Source: Dreissena polymorpha
Lineage: Eukaryota > Mollusca > Bivalvia > Myida > Dreissenidae
Reading direction: 5' to 3'
DNA: 64,000 nt
NCBI RefSeq assembly: GCF_020536995.1
Contig: NC_068363.1
Location: 8,020,620 to 8,084,619, forward strand
Under the pieces are notes generated by a model that did no database searches, was not told where the DNA came from, and saw nothing but the letters and a program-made list of their open reading frames with translations. Positions 56,001 to 63,705 of this stretch are shown here, piece by piece (the first letter of the stretch is position 1; every line of letters begins with the position of its first letter). The position numbers were made by a program, and so were the translations under genes.

Positions 56001-59000
56001 TTTGGCCTCGCTCTGTGAAAAAGGGATTGAATGCACGTGCGAAAAGTGCCATCCCAGATTAGCCTGTGCAGTCCGCGCAGGCTAATTAGGGACGACACTT
56101 TCCGCTTTTATATTTTTCGTTTCAAGAAAGTCTCTTCTTAGCAAAAATCTAGTTAAAGCAAGAATTGTTGTCCCTGATTAGCCTCTGCAGACTGCACAGA
56201 CTAAACTGGGACGGCACTTTATGCACATACATAAAACCCCTTTTTCACAGCGCACGGCCCATTTGTTTATCAATGTACATACAGGAGCGCCCCATTTAGC
56301 GCAGGTATTGCCGGCCTCTGATGCTGCATTTGAAGCCCCTTCTTCCATTTTCTGTCTCACACTGCCGTCAAATATGGCGACAATAACTGCTGACAAATTC
56401 CGCACAATTGGCTGCAGAGCCTTGTCAAGTTTCTGCAACTCGTTGTCAACAACTGTCTTGGTAAAAGTGTTACCTTTCGCACACTGAAAGATTGCGAGAT
56501 GTAATGTACACTGCACCAATGACAACATTTGAAGCTGGAACAATATTAAAGAGTTTCAAAGCTAAACAGTAATTGAGCCTCGCTCTAAAAACATAAATTG
56601 CATATGTTGTACCATTAAAACTGTTGATTATAATCCTTGTATAGCCCTTTTCCCTATAAGAAGCATAGAGGAAATGGCTTTTGCGACCAGCATAAAACCA
56701 GAGCAGCCTGTGAGTAACTCGCAGTCTGTTCAGGTTTTATGTTTGTTTCCCAACAGCATCAAAGGGTTGAAGATGAAGCCTTTAAAACTTAAGAATTTAG
56801 TTAAGAAAGGTATTTAATTAAATTTAATTTTCTTTTGGACTACAAATGCGTCAAAATACGTATCTACGTGGTAAAGGTTAAAGAACAGGGACATTGACGA
56901 TCCATGTACAGAAGTTGTGCAGCTTGTTTTTCCTTAACAGAGCTTCACACTCTGGCACATATTGCAGGCCAAAAAATATTATCCCTTAATTGTTTTGCAA
57001 CTGTGGAACAAAACAATCCAAACGCAACATACAGTTTTTCCATCATGACTGGTGTACAGTAGAATATCGGCCACGAATCTTCCCACACTGTGGATCAGTC
57101 GCTCCATTGACTGCCTCTGTCTAATGCCTGTCATCTCATGTACGTAGTTCCTTAACGTTGGAATCTGGGTCTCCTCAAGTGTGCTGAACACCTGCATGAG
57201 AAACATGGCAGCTTTACTTTAAACCTATTTATTTACGCTCGATTGCATTGTAAACCTTATGAATTGTTCTCAAGTCTGTTTCCTGGGTAGAGTTAGTACC
57301 AGGTATCTTGAGGGAATATCAAAAGAAAACACTTAAAGTTGGGATAAATTCGAGACCTCTTGGTAGGCGGAGAGCTTATCCACTTCGCCACAGCGACTTT
57401 TGCACAGAAGCATGTCAGGTTTATAGCAAAAAGGTTCTTTTTATTCTTATTTTCAATTTTTAGCAACAGTGAACTTAATCTGACTGGCATAAAATGCGAT
57501 CCCAGGCTAAGACTGAAGGTACCAAACGTTTTCACAAATTTACTGGTAAAACCATGAATCCAAACTAAGGTAAAGGATTTTGTTTTAATTCTTGACCTTT
57601 GAAGTCACATTGACCTTGACACTACTAGCCCAAATCCGATCCAACAATAAATCTGCATAAAAGCTTCCAGCGTAAACATTTTCATAAAAAATTTTCATAC
57701 TCACTGAAGTTCTTTAACAGAAACTATCTATTTTTAACAAATGTGACCTTGACCCAACAAGCCCAAAATGCAATCTCCATGCAGGCGTGCTATATCAAAT
57801 GTTCAAGATTGTTAAATAGAAATTGAAGTTGTAAATTATTAAGCACAAATCCTAATCGTAATCCTAATTTTTAAAGTTACAAAGGGGCATTATTCTGCAA
57901 AATTGCGGGTCATTCTGCTCCGTTGCAGGTCAGAGTTATGGGCGTCGGAAGGTGACGTTACATTTTCAAACGAATTGAAGTTTCAAATGAATACATGTTG
58001 TACTTACACACGCATATATATAATATATGTATCGCGCCATGAGAAAACCAGCACAAATGACCAAATTTTCGATTTTTACTTTAATTCATTTTCGGTATCT
58101 ACGTTCTTTTCCGGTTCCATATATGTATAAAATGTCAAACTGTTCCAACTATAACCTAAACTAATTTACATTTTCGTTAACCCAATTGTCGCTAATGTCA
58201 GATATATATATTACTATAACATTTTGACTAAAAGTTTATCTTGCACGCAATACTTTAGTGAACTTTAAGAAGAGCAAGACAGGCCAGTACATTCTTGATG
58301 ATAAACATTGAATTCATTCAAGTAAAACAACAATAATCCTCATTCTCAAATCAGCACGATTTACCGAGTCACCAACCTGCGGAGGTCCATCATCTGTGAG
58401 CAGATTGCTCATCTTCTGGTACTCTGTAGCGCTGCAGCAGAAGACACGCAGGTTATCTGCTGAACTGCCGACGTCGTCGTCATCGTTATCATCGTATACA
58501 TCGTCCACCTCGTCTGGGTCGTCTGTCTCGGTCATGCCAGCACGACGCTTCATCTCCTGCAAACATCAAGCATTGATAGCAATCACGAATAGATCCGGCC
58601 AAACAAAAAAGGTAGGAAAAGCACCCTAAACCCTTATCTCATTTTTAAGAAATATTATTTTCGCCAAAAACTGAAACACCTGTTAAATTTACTCTTTTTT
58701 CCAAATTAACAAGCTGGTTTTAATTTGTTTGGATACTAATGAAAAACAAGTTATTATAGAGAAAATGTGTAAGGACCGGGACAAACTTTGAACTTGATCT
58801 GTAATTCATGTAGGTAGACTCACACACCAAAACTAATTAAATATAAATGGACCAGAACGAAACTCAAACTTGATCTTCTATAAGTTATGCAGGTAGACTC
58901 ACACATCAAAATTCAAGTCAATACCTGCAAGCGTTTAGAAAAAAAGTCAGGAAATCTGCAATTCTCTAGGAATTTTCAAAGTCCAAGGCAAGTGACATCG

Positions 59001-62000
59001 CCAAAAATGACAAAAAATAAAACTCTAACTTGATCTGTTAGTCATGCACATAGACTCACGTACCAAAACTCAGGTATATATCTTAATGTGTTTAGTAAAA
59101 CAATCTCAAGAAACAGAATACCGTACGAATTGACAGACTGACATACGGACAGGCTTAAAAAACGATAAAGCAAAACTGGATCTTTTGTGTCTCCTTCTTG
59201 GACAACTCTTTGTACAGCGTTTGAGATCCAGCCACTGTTTTACCCTCAATCCAGCCTTGAAGTCTTTCCTAATCTGAGCCTGGGAGTACTGGTTCCTGGC
59301 ATTTGCACAGATGGCAGCAATAGACTTCCTGAGGACAACCAATCGCTTCTCCAGCAGCATAGTCTGTGGGAGGGAAGAAAAAGGCTTCTGTAGAAGACAA
59401 ACACTAATGAAGACGGGTCAGTGTTTAATTACTAAGCATGTCATTTAAATTTAGACCAGGCTGGCTAGCTCAGTTTTAAGAGTGCTGGATGAGAAATCCA
59501 GAGGACTGGGGGCTCAACCCCTGGCCCGGCGACATAGCTTGTGTGGGGACTGGTAGTAAAATCATTTCTATTTTTGTATTTTTTTCCTCCAATTTCTGAT
59601 TCTTTATATAGGGCAGTTGTCAGTTCCTGACAAATGCATTATCAGTTCCTGACAAACATGTATACACTTATTACTGGTAAACACCCAGCTAGCCCAGGAA
59701 AAGTGTGTATTGATTAACTGGCTGAATTCATATAAAAACTAAATACAGATTTACAGGGTGATTTTTTTTTAACAAATGGTAGTTTTCCTTCACCCTGCTC
59801 AAGTGTGGGCCTACCTTTTGCATGGCCTCCTGTCGTTGAGACTTCAACCCCGCTATCCTCCCCTCTGACTCATGTATCTCTGTGGTCTTGGAGTGAATCT
59901 CTTCCTCATACTCCTTCAGAGCTTCTACCTCCTCGGTCTACAACAAACAACCCCACCTTAATTCATCTTAATTTAAAAATAGAATGTCGCTTTTAAACTG
60001 TTTTTTTTTATGGACAGAAAAAAAGGGACGAAGAGTGTCGAGTCACACTGTATTCAAGCATTATCATGTGTTAGGTGCAGTGTATGAATTGATTGACACA
60101 TATTTATATCAGATACTGTTGGCATATATTTACAAGGCTCAAATATTATTTCAGAAAACCTGTTTCATCTTGTATGATATTGGTAATAAAATAAGGCATC
60201 ATTTCAAAAGATGATCTTTTAAAAACACTGTATTTTCAAACATGAATTGTCTTACTTTGAATTTGTATGTGCCATTTATCTAATTGTTTTACCAAAATAA
60301 ACATGGAACCTCAACTCAGCCTCTAATAATTGTGTCAATGTAAAAGTGAGTATAAATGTTTAGAATATAATATACTAACAGACCAATTGACCACAACCCA
60401 TCGCAAACCAATATACTTAGGCAGTTTTCTCATAGGGTGAAGTATAAGGTTCTTCCTCACCTGTTGACTATCTTGGCTGACCGGATCAAGGAGAGATCTG
60501 ATTTCGGCAAGATTGTTACGGAGCTCTGTCACCTCCGTTTCCAGCTCTTTAATGGTGCCTTGTAACCTCTTAGCCTCTAGGTTTCCATTAGCAACAGATA
60601 GGTCGAGGTCTACTTTCTCCGTTTCTAGTGCTTTGATTTCTGTTTCCAATTCTCTTGTTTCTTTGTCAAGTTTTAGCGATCTAACAAAATATTAAATCTA
60701 CAAATCACAGCAAATTACCAACTATCAATAGGACTTTAAACATGTGTATGGTTTTTCCCTACATACTGAAATTTAACAACTGAAATTCAATATCAAACTA
60801 ACAGTTGAAATATCCCCACAAAATATAAACTGGGTATTAAATAGCATGCAAAACTAAAAATCCCATGATCGATTACCGATTATCCTTCTTCGCTGAGGCC
60901 ACACTTTTTAAACCACACATGAAAGACATGTCATCATGAAAACTGACAACGTCTGATGGCATCCAGGTTGTTTACGACAACCATTGCAATAATGCACATA
61001 ACACCCACCTGATGATCTCCGATGGCATGAGTACATCAGTCTTGGTACATATGAAGGCTATGCTGCCATACTGCCCGTCCATCAGCAGTTGACGACGGAA
61101 GTTCTCCCCCAGCAGATCCTTGGCCGTCTTATCATCAATGGCACGATGAATGCTAGATACCACCCACACTGCAGTGCAATTCTTCAGGTACTGAAAGCAT
61201 CAAACACATTCTTTGTTTCTTGTCTTCATATAAGACCTAATATGAGCCTTGTTCTGGGAAAATAGGGCTTAATGCATGTGCGAAAATTGTCGTCCCAGAT
61301 TCGACTTTGAAGTCAGCACAGGCTATTAAGGGACACTTTGAGCCGTTACAGTATTTTTTGTTTAAAGGAAGTCTTTCCTAAGCAAAAATCCAGTTAAGGT
61401 CAAAAGTGTCATCCCTGATTAGCCTGTGCAGACTGCCTAGATTAATCTGGCAATACATTTAACGCACATGCATTAAGCCCCGTTTTCCAGGATCGAGGCT
61501 CATATTTATGGCAATATGAAATTGAATATTCCACCAGACTTTCACCACAGCTGAGCTCTTTCGCAAATACTATTGAAGACATTAAAGGAATAGCGCAGAG
61601 AATGATTGTACACTAAACAACCAATAGATATCATAGAGCATGATGGACAATATACAATACATTTCTACGTATTCTACGTATTGGTAATTATCATAGAGAT
61701 GCGGTCAGAAAATATTTTTTCAGGAAAAGACCAAAGTCCGAATCAATTCCTATAATTTTACTTTTGACCTTGAAATGTGACTTTGACCTTCAACCTAGGG
61801 ACTTTGACTATTTATGTGCTAATCAATGGCTTGGTATTTCATCCAACTTACTGCTTTGAAAAGCCTTGTTATGCTCAGTACTATGTTTTGTTTTGACATT
61901 TAATAGTAATTGACGTATTGGCACTGGTCTTTAATATTGCCAAAGCATTTCAAAATCCATCCATTGCTGAACAAAAAGTATTGATATTTAAAAGTGACCT

Positions 62001-63439
62001 TTGATAAAGGGAAATTGTTCTTGTGCATGACATTTTGTATCTTCGTGCTTGTTACTTTAAGTTGAAGTGTGTGTTTTTTCACCATTTAAGGAATGTGGAC
62101 GGGTCCATATGGATTGGGAAAAATTGCTGCATTTTGACTGTGATTAACAAATTAGTGTTGTCCTTGTTTTGCTACAAAATGCTTCAAAATTAATGATATA
62201 AATGTTTTCAATATTATATTTATTAAGGTTCAACTTATAGAGCTATATCTAAGGATTGTTTTAATGTCTAGGCAATAGTTCCGGTACAATTTGATTTTTT
62301 AATGTTCGGTCATACATTTTGAAAAACCATAACACTTACAAAGAAATTACAACGTGAGTACTTTAAGCTAGTGTTTACTGTTATAATGTTATAATGGTTG
62401 AATTTTAAATGTTCAAACCACGACAACCACACATATTATTTCAGCCCTTACCCAATAGATTTCAAATTGTCTGTTTTGAGGAATTGGTAACGTTATTTTC
62501 TTCAAAAATATGCAAAACAATTCATGTAAAGTAACGTCTGTACTACATTCCCTTCAAACACATTTACGTTAAAGTAAAGCTAGGTACCTCTTTAGCAATG
62601 CGGTCCCTGGCAGCGTTTGAGTCCCTGACACCCGGTAGATCCACAAGAGCAGCACCACTGCTGCAGACATCACAGTGTGGGAGTCTCAGTCTCACGTGCT
62701 TCACTATCGGCCAGTACTGACCCCCTGTCCCCGGTTCTTGCGTCTCTATGTACGTCTCCACTTGACGACGGAAATTATCTGCCTGAAATTTGCATAAGTT
62801 GCATGTACATTTGGCATCCGATAAACATAAATTCCCGAATACACATGTATCATATTCATTTATGATGTTGATCATCCAGGTTATCAGATCATACGATTTT
62901 TTAACTAAAAGTGTTAATAACCATGTGCCTTCATTTAATTTCTCCATTGGAGGAGCCAACAAAAACCGCTGAACAAATCCTGCAAGTATGCAGTGACCAC
63001 CAGCGCATAGGCAGAACTTTAAAGACTGCACCATACGCTGTAGAGAGAAGTGTAAGCTCTACAAAAAATCTTCTGTTTCATCTTTTTATCTGGACTCCAA
63101 GTGTAACGGCTCTACAAAAGATATTCTGCTTCATCCTTTTATCTGGACTCCAGTGTAACGGCCATTGAGAAGAATATTTATATATGTCAGTACAATAATT
63201 GAACAGACAGAAAAAAATGGACTTACGTTATGTGACTTGAGAACGCTCACTTTGCCCAGCTGATGTGTAACCGTGGTGATTCTGGTGAGGACTGAAAGGG
63301 GTTCTACCCGGCCGTAGACAGCCCGCACCTTACAGTACGAGGAGTAGGCATCAGAAGCGGGGTCAGGTACTCCCTTCTTGATGGTCCCGTCCAGGGCTGT
63401 CAGGTCCTTCAGGAGCACCTCAAGCTCATCAAACCACTC
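38006..63439 (-). CDS. SLIP-GC/NUGGC-like nuclear GTPase (dynamin superfamily), 17 exons, N-terminus beyond window
   Basis: Exons from 5' to 3' (high to low): 63439-63227, 62782-62588, 61190-61009, 60680-60461, 59937-59815, 59363-59244, 58556-58377, 57191-57033, 56483-56283, 55156-54978, 52896-52737, 52025-51783, 51238-51115, 43760-43554, 43121-43023, 42229-41372, 38037-38006. Every junction has AG/GT and phases match throughout, giving 1,164 residues plus stop in the window. G3 is VDLPGVRDSNAARD and G4 is ICTKTD; the P-loop exon must lie to the right. Between G4 and the conserved FCCSATEYQKM comes a coiled coil and an acidic stretch. A helical stalk-like region follows, then a tail of roughly 400 residues rich in Ser/Thr/Gln. 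In mammals SLIP-GC is a nuclear GTPase of germinal-centre B cells; the mollusc role is unknown. The tail is unlike the roughly 800-residue human protein and may be lineage-specific. Confidence 0.8.
38160..38314 (-). mobile_element. tRNA-derived SINE (copy 1)
   Basis: The minus strand reads CACCATGGTGTAGTGGATGC (box A) and CACAGGTTCATTCC (box B), then CCAATTTCCGGTTCTACC and GGAAACGGACTCGTGAGGGT. The same family occurs at 55350-55513 and 57240-57400. Confidence 0.65.
38429..38773. mobile_element. 345-bp MITE with CCAGGGGCCGTATT termini
   Basis: The left end CCAGGGGCCGTATTCCGGTA... CTTCTTAAGT reappears inverted at the right end, giving arms of about 30 bp. The interior is AT-rich with repeated CTTAA words. 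It sits in the last intron of the GTPase gene. Target duplication not identified. Confidence 0.6.
38930..40430 (+). mobile_element. Tx1/L1-like LINE relic (3' part)
   Basis: Plus-strand frames read FDNKIERIKSSITHWNRRNI, TPLGKVTIVKSLFLPLRTHL, FYDLIWAGPRQK, then shifted VKEYNEGGLNMVDI and KLTWIKRI, and near the end a THFFWYCPFTQQI-like line and GIINTKMNDLNIVYLELKQY. This is the post-RT region of the Tx1/L1 group. Several frameshifts and stops mark it as old. It lies in the last intron of the GTPase gene, antisense to it. Confidence 0.7.
40435..41370 (-). other. Intron sequence, no other feature seen
   Basis: AT-rich with A-runs near 40827 and 40850. No gene or repeat that I can name. Confidence 0.4.
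41372..42229 (-). CDS. SLIP-GC-like exon, long Ser/Thr/Gln-rich tail
   Basis: The acceptor is CTGCTTCAG|GT and the donor AACT|GTAAGT, about 286 codons, phase 1. Disordered-looking sequence such as VVKAVVPSATVQGIVQVASL and LTPFQVQPSQTPASFLQSSK, ending ALVTVKTDPVDN and SGRIRRANKN. VKTD is close to a SUMO site and RIRRANK could be a basic nuclear-localisation patch. It resembles transcription-factor activation regions more than a dynamin. Confidence 0.72.
42562..42722 (+). repeat. Repeat copy shared with 32682-32828
   Basis: It carries GGCGTCGCACTGGAGTGCGG at its left edge and then CACTAGTATGTAATGC, CGCTTATGCGAGGAGAAGTT, ATCTTGCATAGGGGTGA and TTAGTGTAAATAAGTACTGC, parallel to the copy 10 kb away. 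Confidence 0.65.
43023..43121 (-). CDS. SLIP-GC-like exon, tail with SUMO-consensus lysine
   Basis: The acceptor is GTCTCCAG|GT and the donor AAAC|GTGAGA, 33 codons, phase 1. GQEPLFHGTEPQVKTEPVET and MTTMSSVQTVSVK; VKTE is a SUMO-consensus site. Confidence 0.72.
43240..43415. repeat. Foldback MITE family A copy
   Basis: ATGGGTCTTATGCCATATGC, CCCAGCCTACGCATCCGCGC and AATCTGGTCAGGAGCTACCC, followed by an imperfect inverted half ending CCCCTGACCAG. Related copies are at 18.2, 51.4 and 52.2-52.7 kb. Confidence 0.6.
43554..43760 (-). CDS. SLIP-GC-like exon, start of C-terminal tail
   Basis: The acceptor is CATGTAG|CC and the donor TCTG|GTGAGA, phase 1 in and out. ISKIAKRMKRVYEEAGIESH, then a low-complexity stretch (HGNHGNNQVSSTGMNG) and FLKQVKLESG. 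VKLE fits the SUMO consensus (hydrophobic-K-x-E). Confidence 0.75.
43838..45345 (+). repeat. Tandem array of about 160-bp units, eight to nine copies
   Basis: The array starts AACAAGAGGGCCTGAAAGGC. Units recur with AACAAGGTTTTACTATAGCC, ATATAAGGAAAAATGCCCCG, CCAAGATATCATTGG, CAAATCTTCTGACCAAGTTT and ATGAAGATCGAACAATAAAT. It ends ACAAAAGGCGATCACAAAAG... AAGGTGAGCTAAAA. The frame open at 44452-44775 is just two units read in phase. Such arrays are dispersed elements in bivalve genomes. Confidence 0.8.
45975..46340 (-). repeat. TGACCTTGA-rich repeat inserted in the hAT left arm
   Basis: Two units of the repeat seen at 30.7-31.3 kb, ending with GTTGGCGCAAACAAACAAAC and AACAGACAGGGTAAAAACTA. It interrupts a sequence that is continuous in the right arm. 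Confidence 0.75.
46420..47596 (+). repeat. Dispersed repeat with internal tandem units, inserted in the hAT left arm
   Basis: It begins near AGAGCTGTCAGAATACAGCG and ends ...AGTATAGCTCTCATTTTTCT TCGAAAAGTAGAGCTAA. It contains a G-run at about 46787-46798 and, from 46980 to 47525, three units of about 165 bp with AAGTTAAAAAGGGGCATAAC-like, GCTGACAGAGTTATGCAC and TTGTCTTGTTGCCATAAAG. Confidence 0.65.
48160..48960 (-). pseudogene. hAT transposase central fragment
   Basis: The minus strand encodes IDMSRCVSLSTDGASVMIGR, KTGVGVQIQSKYAPFAIQTH and CFAHRLILVLTDSIKENEVL, LKFRDKFSDLYNFIKLLS, the catalytic core of a hAT transposase of the ZNF862/KIAA1586-like type: STDGASVM carries the catalytic Asp, and CFAHRL the conserved hAT C-x-x-H. 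Frameshifts are present. The N-terminal part is missing. Confidence 0.7.
49131..50560 (+). pseudogene. hAT transposase, internally deleted copy
   Basis: MSKRGRKTFAIFSSKYQSIA at 49131 is the N-terminus. After an intervening repeat, ILKCTYCTQFNLKNVWSAEG with KRSSVKRHNESNDLVRAAKL (49710-49870) is a TTF/BED-type zinc finger. From 50040 on, the C-terminal dimerisation region follows (ALCLMVTSVKCEQTYSFLN, then shifted NKFRSSLKTEKFDILLNIV). The catalytic core is deleted. Confidence 0.65.
49330..49653 (+). repeat. Dispersed repeat with a perfect AGGTCACAGTGACCT
   Basis: It starts near CAACAAGAGCACCGCATAAC and holds AGGTCACAGTGACCTAGACC, AAAATGGGTGTGGCGTGTAG and ACGGCGGACGTCGGACGGCG. It ends CAATACCTCGGGTTTTCTCC GAAAACAGCCGAGC. 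Confidence 0.7.
51115..51238 (-). CDS. SLIP-GC-like exon, helical
   Basis: The acceptor is CATTGCAG|CAA and the donor GAAAC|GTATGT. QEVIEHVKQVCVSLLQDLRA and PANSIQIRASFQK. It ends in phase 1. About 7.4 kb of repeat-filled intron follows. Confidence 0.75.
51330..51500. repeat. Foldback MITE family A copy
   Basis: AAATGTGTCTAATGCCATAT, GGGGCCAGCATAGCTCCAGA and CGCAATCTGGTCAGGGGCTA, then an inverted half with CAAACAGGGTAGCTC. It lies in the intron between two GTPase exons. Confidence 0.6.
51783..52025 (-). CDS. SLIP-GC-like exon, helical
   Basis: The acceptor is GAACATTAG|CTT and the donor GTACAG|GTAAAA, 81 codons. LSEIVSQLKDLVTSKQRDIS, TSLLGTYDMCASESGVGMF, MSEGIERNRHSMFDQATEKL. Confidence 0.78.
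52165..52665. repeat. Two foldback MITE family A copies or fragments
   Basis: The first (52165-52320) has TTGAGACTACAAAACCTTGC and TTCATAGCGGAAAGGTGAGC. The second (52440-52660) has AAGACAAGCCTACACATTCG, AATCTTGTCAAGAGCTACCC and GCAGACAGAGTAGC... GGCATAAGACCCGTTTTAG. Both are decayed. Confidence 0.5.
52737..52896 (-). CDS. SLIP-GC-like exon, helical
   Basis: The acceptor is TTTCCAG|TGG and the donor CACAAG|GTCAGC. SGMLWRALDTSKTALMSELS through VATQLLFSANHK. Phase 2 in, phase 0 out. Confidence 0.78.
52935..53220. repeat. Foldback MITE family B, copy 1
   Basis: Diverged copy: TCTTCCCAGATTAGACTACA, ACTGCACAAGCTTATCAGGG, GCAGAAAGTGTCGTCCCTGA and ACTTTATGCATATGCAG. Confidence 0.6.
53221..54729 (-). 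other. Intron sequence, nothing further seen
   Basis: AT-rich intron of the GTPase gene between two exons. No repeat or exon that I can name. Confidence 0.45.
54738..54968. repeat. Foldback MITE family B, copy 2
   Basis: AAACTGGGCTTAATGCATGT, GTCGTCCCAGTTAAGC, TCTGCACAGGCTAATCATGG, TCTGATTAGCCTATGCGGAC and ACGCACATGCGTTATGACC. It ends 10 bp short of the exon at 54978. Confidence 0.7.
54978..55156 (-). CDS. SLIP-GC-like exon, TYRATVRR motif
   Basis: The acceptor is TTTTTGAAG|TTT (weak but the only phase-compatible one) and the donor TTTCAG|GTATTA. It reads RSGGLQFPTYRATVRRQGVF and DFNEDLAEPMYRSMTIVWDR. The TY-x-A-x-x-RR block is conserved in SLIP-GC proteins. Confidence 0.78.
55350..55513 (-). 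mobile_element. tRNA-derived SINE (copy 2)
   Basis: The minus strand carries the head GTTGCAGTGGTGTAGTGGAT and box-B-like CACGAGTTCGATCC, then the conserved body with ACCAAGTACTGGTTCTAGTA and GGAAACGGACTCGATAGC. Best preserved of the three copies. Confidence 0.7.
56005..56250. repeat. Foldback MITE family B, copy 3
   Basis: Best preserved copy: CATCCCAGATTAGCCTGTGC, AGTCCGCGCAGGCTAATTAG, GGACGACACTTTCCGC, then the inverted half GTCCCTGATTAGCCTCTGCA... GGACGGCACTTTATGCACAT. It lies 33 bp below the exon at 56283. Confidence 0.75.
56283..56483 (-). CDS. SLIP-GC-like exon, helical bundle
   Basis: The acceptor is CTTTCAG|TGT and the donor GCTCCT|GTATGT, 67 codons: CAKGNTFTKTVVDNELQKLD to AASEAGNTCAKWGAP. 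The W-G-x-P end is characteristic of the family. Confidence 0.8.
56640..56775. repeat. Short palindromic repeat
   Basis: GCGACCAGCATAAAACCAGA, GCAGCCTGTGAGTAACTCGC and AGTCTGTTCAGGTTTTATG. A small hairpin-forming element of another family. Confidence 0.45.
57033..57191 (-). CDS. SLIP-GC-like exon after the G domain
   Basis: The acceptor is CATGCAG|GTG and the donor AAAACT|GTATGT, 53 codons. VFSTLEETQIPTLRNYVHEM and RQRQSMERLIHSVGRFVADI end the GTPase part and open the helical bundle. Confidence 0.8.
57240..57400 (-). mobile_element. tRNA-derived SINE (copy 3)
   Basis: Diverged minus-strand copy: GTCGCTGTGGCGAAGTGGAT (box A region), box-B-like GGTCTCGAATTTATCC, then ACCTGGTACTAACTCTACCC and GGAAACAGACTTGAGAACAA. 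Confidence 0.6.
57560..57960. repeat. Degenerate TGACCTTGA-type repeat
   Basis: TTGACCTTTGAAGTCACATT GACCTTGACACT and TGTGACCTTGACCC, followed by GGGGCATTATTCTGCAAAAT-like sequence. Old dispersed repeat in an intron. Confidence 0.45.
58377..58556 (-). CDS. SLIP-GC-like exon with acidic stretch and G5-like region
   Basis: The acceptor is GTTTGCAG|GAG and the donor CCGCAG|GTTGGT, 60 codons. EMKRRAGMTET is followed by an Asp-rich run (DEVDDVYDDNDDDDVG), then LRVFCCSATEYQKMSNLL, which sits where G5 is expected. The acidic run may be partly mollusc-specific. Confidence 0.8.
58765..59155 (+). repeat. Tandem repeat, about three degenerate units
   Basis: AACTTGATCTGTAATTCATG, AACTTGATCTTCTATAAGTT and AACTTGATCTGTTAGTCATG, each followed by TAGACTCAC and ACCAAAACT or ATCAAAATT. 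Non-coding, intronic. Confidence 0.6.
59244..59363 (-). CDS. SLIP-GC-like exon, helical region
   Basis: The acceptor is CTCCCACAG|ACT and the donor TTGAGG|GTAAAA, 40 codons. TMLLEKRLVVLRKSIAAICA and NARNQYSQAQIRKDFKAGLR are typical of the family just before the EMKRRAG motif. Confidence 0.8.
59455..59720 (+). mobile_element. tRNA-derived SINE, second family
   Basis: GGCTGGCTAGCTCAGTTTTA (box A), a five-pair anticodon stem CTGGA/TCCAG around TGAGAAA, and GGGGGCTCAACCCC (box B region), then a tRNA-unrelated body with two copies of TCAGTTCCTGACAAA. Confidence 0.65.
59815..59937 (-). CDS. SLIP-GC-like exon, coiled coil 2
   Basis: The acceptor is TTGTAG|ACC and the donor AAAAG|GTAGGC, 41 codons. 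TEEVEALKEYEEEIHSKTTE and IAGLKSQRQEAMQK continue the coiled coil. Confidence 0.8.
60461..60680 (-). CDS. SLIP-GC-like exon, coiled coil 1
   Basis: The acceptor is TTTGTTAG|A and the donor CAACAG|GTGAGG. It encodes a strong heptad pattern (LDKETRELETEIKALETEKV; IKELETEVTELRNNLAEIRS) inserted after G4. Confidence 0.8.
61009..61190 (-). CDS. SLIP-GC-like exon with G4 motif
   Basis: The acceptor is CTTTCAG|TAC and the donor TCAG|GTGGGT, phase 2 at the end. It reads YLKNCTAVWVVSSIHRAIDD, KTAKDLLGENFRRQLLMDG and FICTKTDVLMPSEII. TKTD is the guanine-specificity motif. Confidence 0.85.
61240..61503. repeat. Foldback MITE family B, copy 4
   Basis: GGGCTTAATGCATGTGCGAA, GTCGTCCCAGATTCGACTTT, CATCCCTGATTAGCCTGTGC and AACGCACATGCATTAAGCCC, the last pairing with the first. 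Confidence 0.7.
61504..62575 (-). other. Intron sequence, little seen
   Basis: AT-rich intron of the GTPase gene. Near 61760-61805 lies a short degenerate TTGACCTTGAAATGTGACTT run. No exon-like frame with family similarity. Confidence 0.4.
62588..62782 (-). CDS. SLIP-GC-like exon with G3 motif
   Basis: The acceptor is ATTTCAG|GCA and the donor GAG|GTACCT, 65 codons. It contains YWPIVKHVRLRLPHCDVC and SSGAALVDLPGVRDSNAARD, the latter being G3 (DxxG as DLPG) and the diagnostic family signature. Confidence 0.85.
63227..63439 (-). CDS. SLIP-GC-like exon (before G3)
   Basis: The acceptor is CTTCCCAG|GAG and the donor AAC|GTAAGT, 71 codons in phase 0. It reads EWFDELEVLLKDLTALDG, DAYSSYCKVRAVYG, VTHQLGKVSVLKSHN, typical of the segment between switch I and G3 in this family. 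It is the first visible exon; the P-loop is upstream, out of view. Confidence 0.8.
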
Positions 63440-63467
63440 CTGGGAAGGGACACAATCGTTATAAGAA

Positions 63468-63705
63468 CCTTGGGAAAACTGGGCTGAATGCATGTGCATG
63501 AAGTGGCGTCCCAGATCAACCAGTGCAAAACGCACAGGCTAAAAAGGGACCGCAATTTCAAACTATTCTGAATTTTCATTACGAAGAGACTTCTTTTACA
63601 AGGAAAATATAATAAAAGTTGAAACTGTTGGCCCTGATTAGCCAATGTACAGACTAATCTGTGAGGACACTTAACGCACATGCATTAAGCCCAGTATTCC
63701 CAGAA
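63468..63705. repeat. Foldback MITE family B, copy 5
   Basis: GAAAACTGGGCTGAATGCAT, GGCGTCCCAGATCAACCAGT, CCCTGATTAGCCAATG and CACATGCATTAAGCCCAGTA. It begins about 30 bp above the exon at 63439. Confidence 0.65.
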
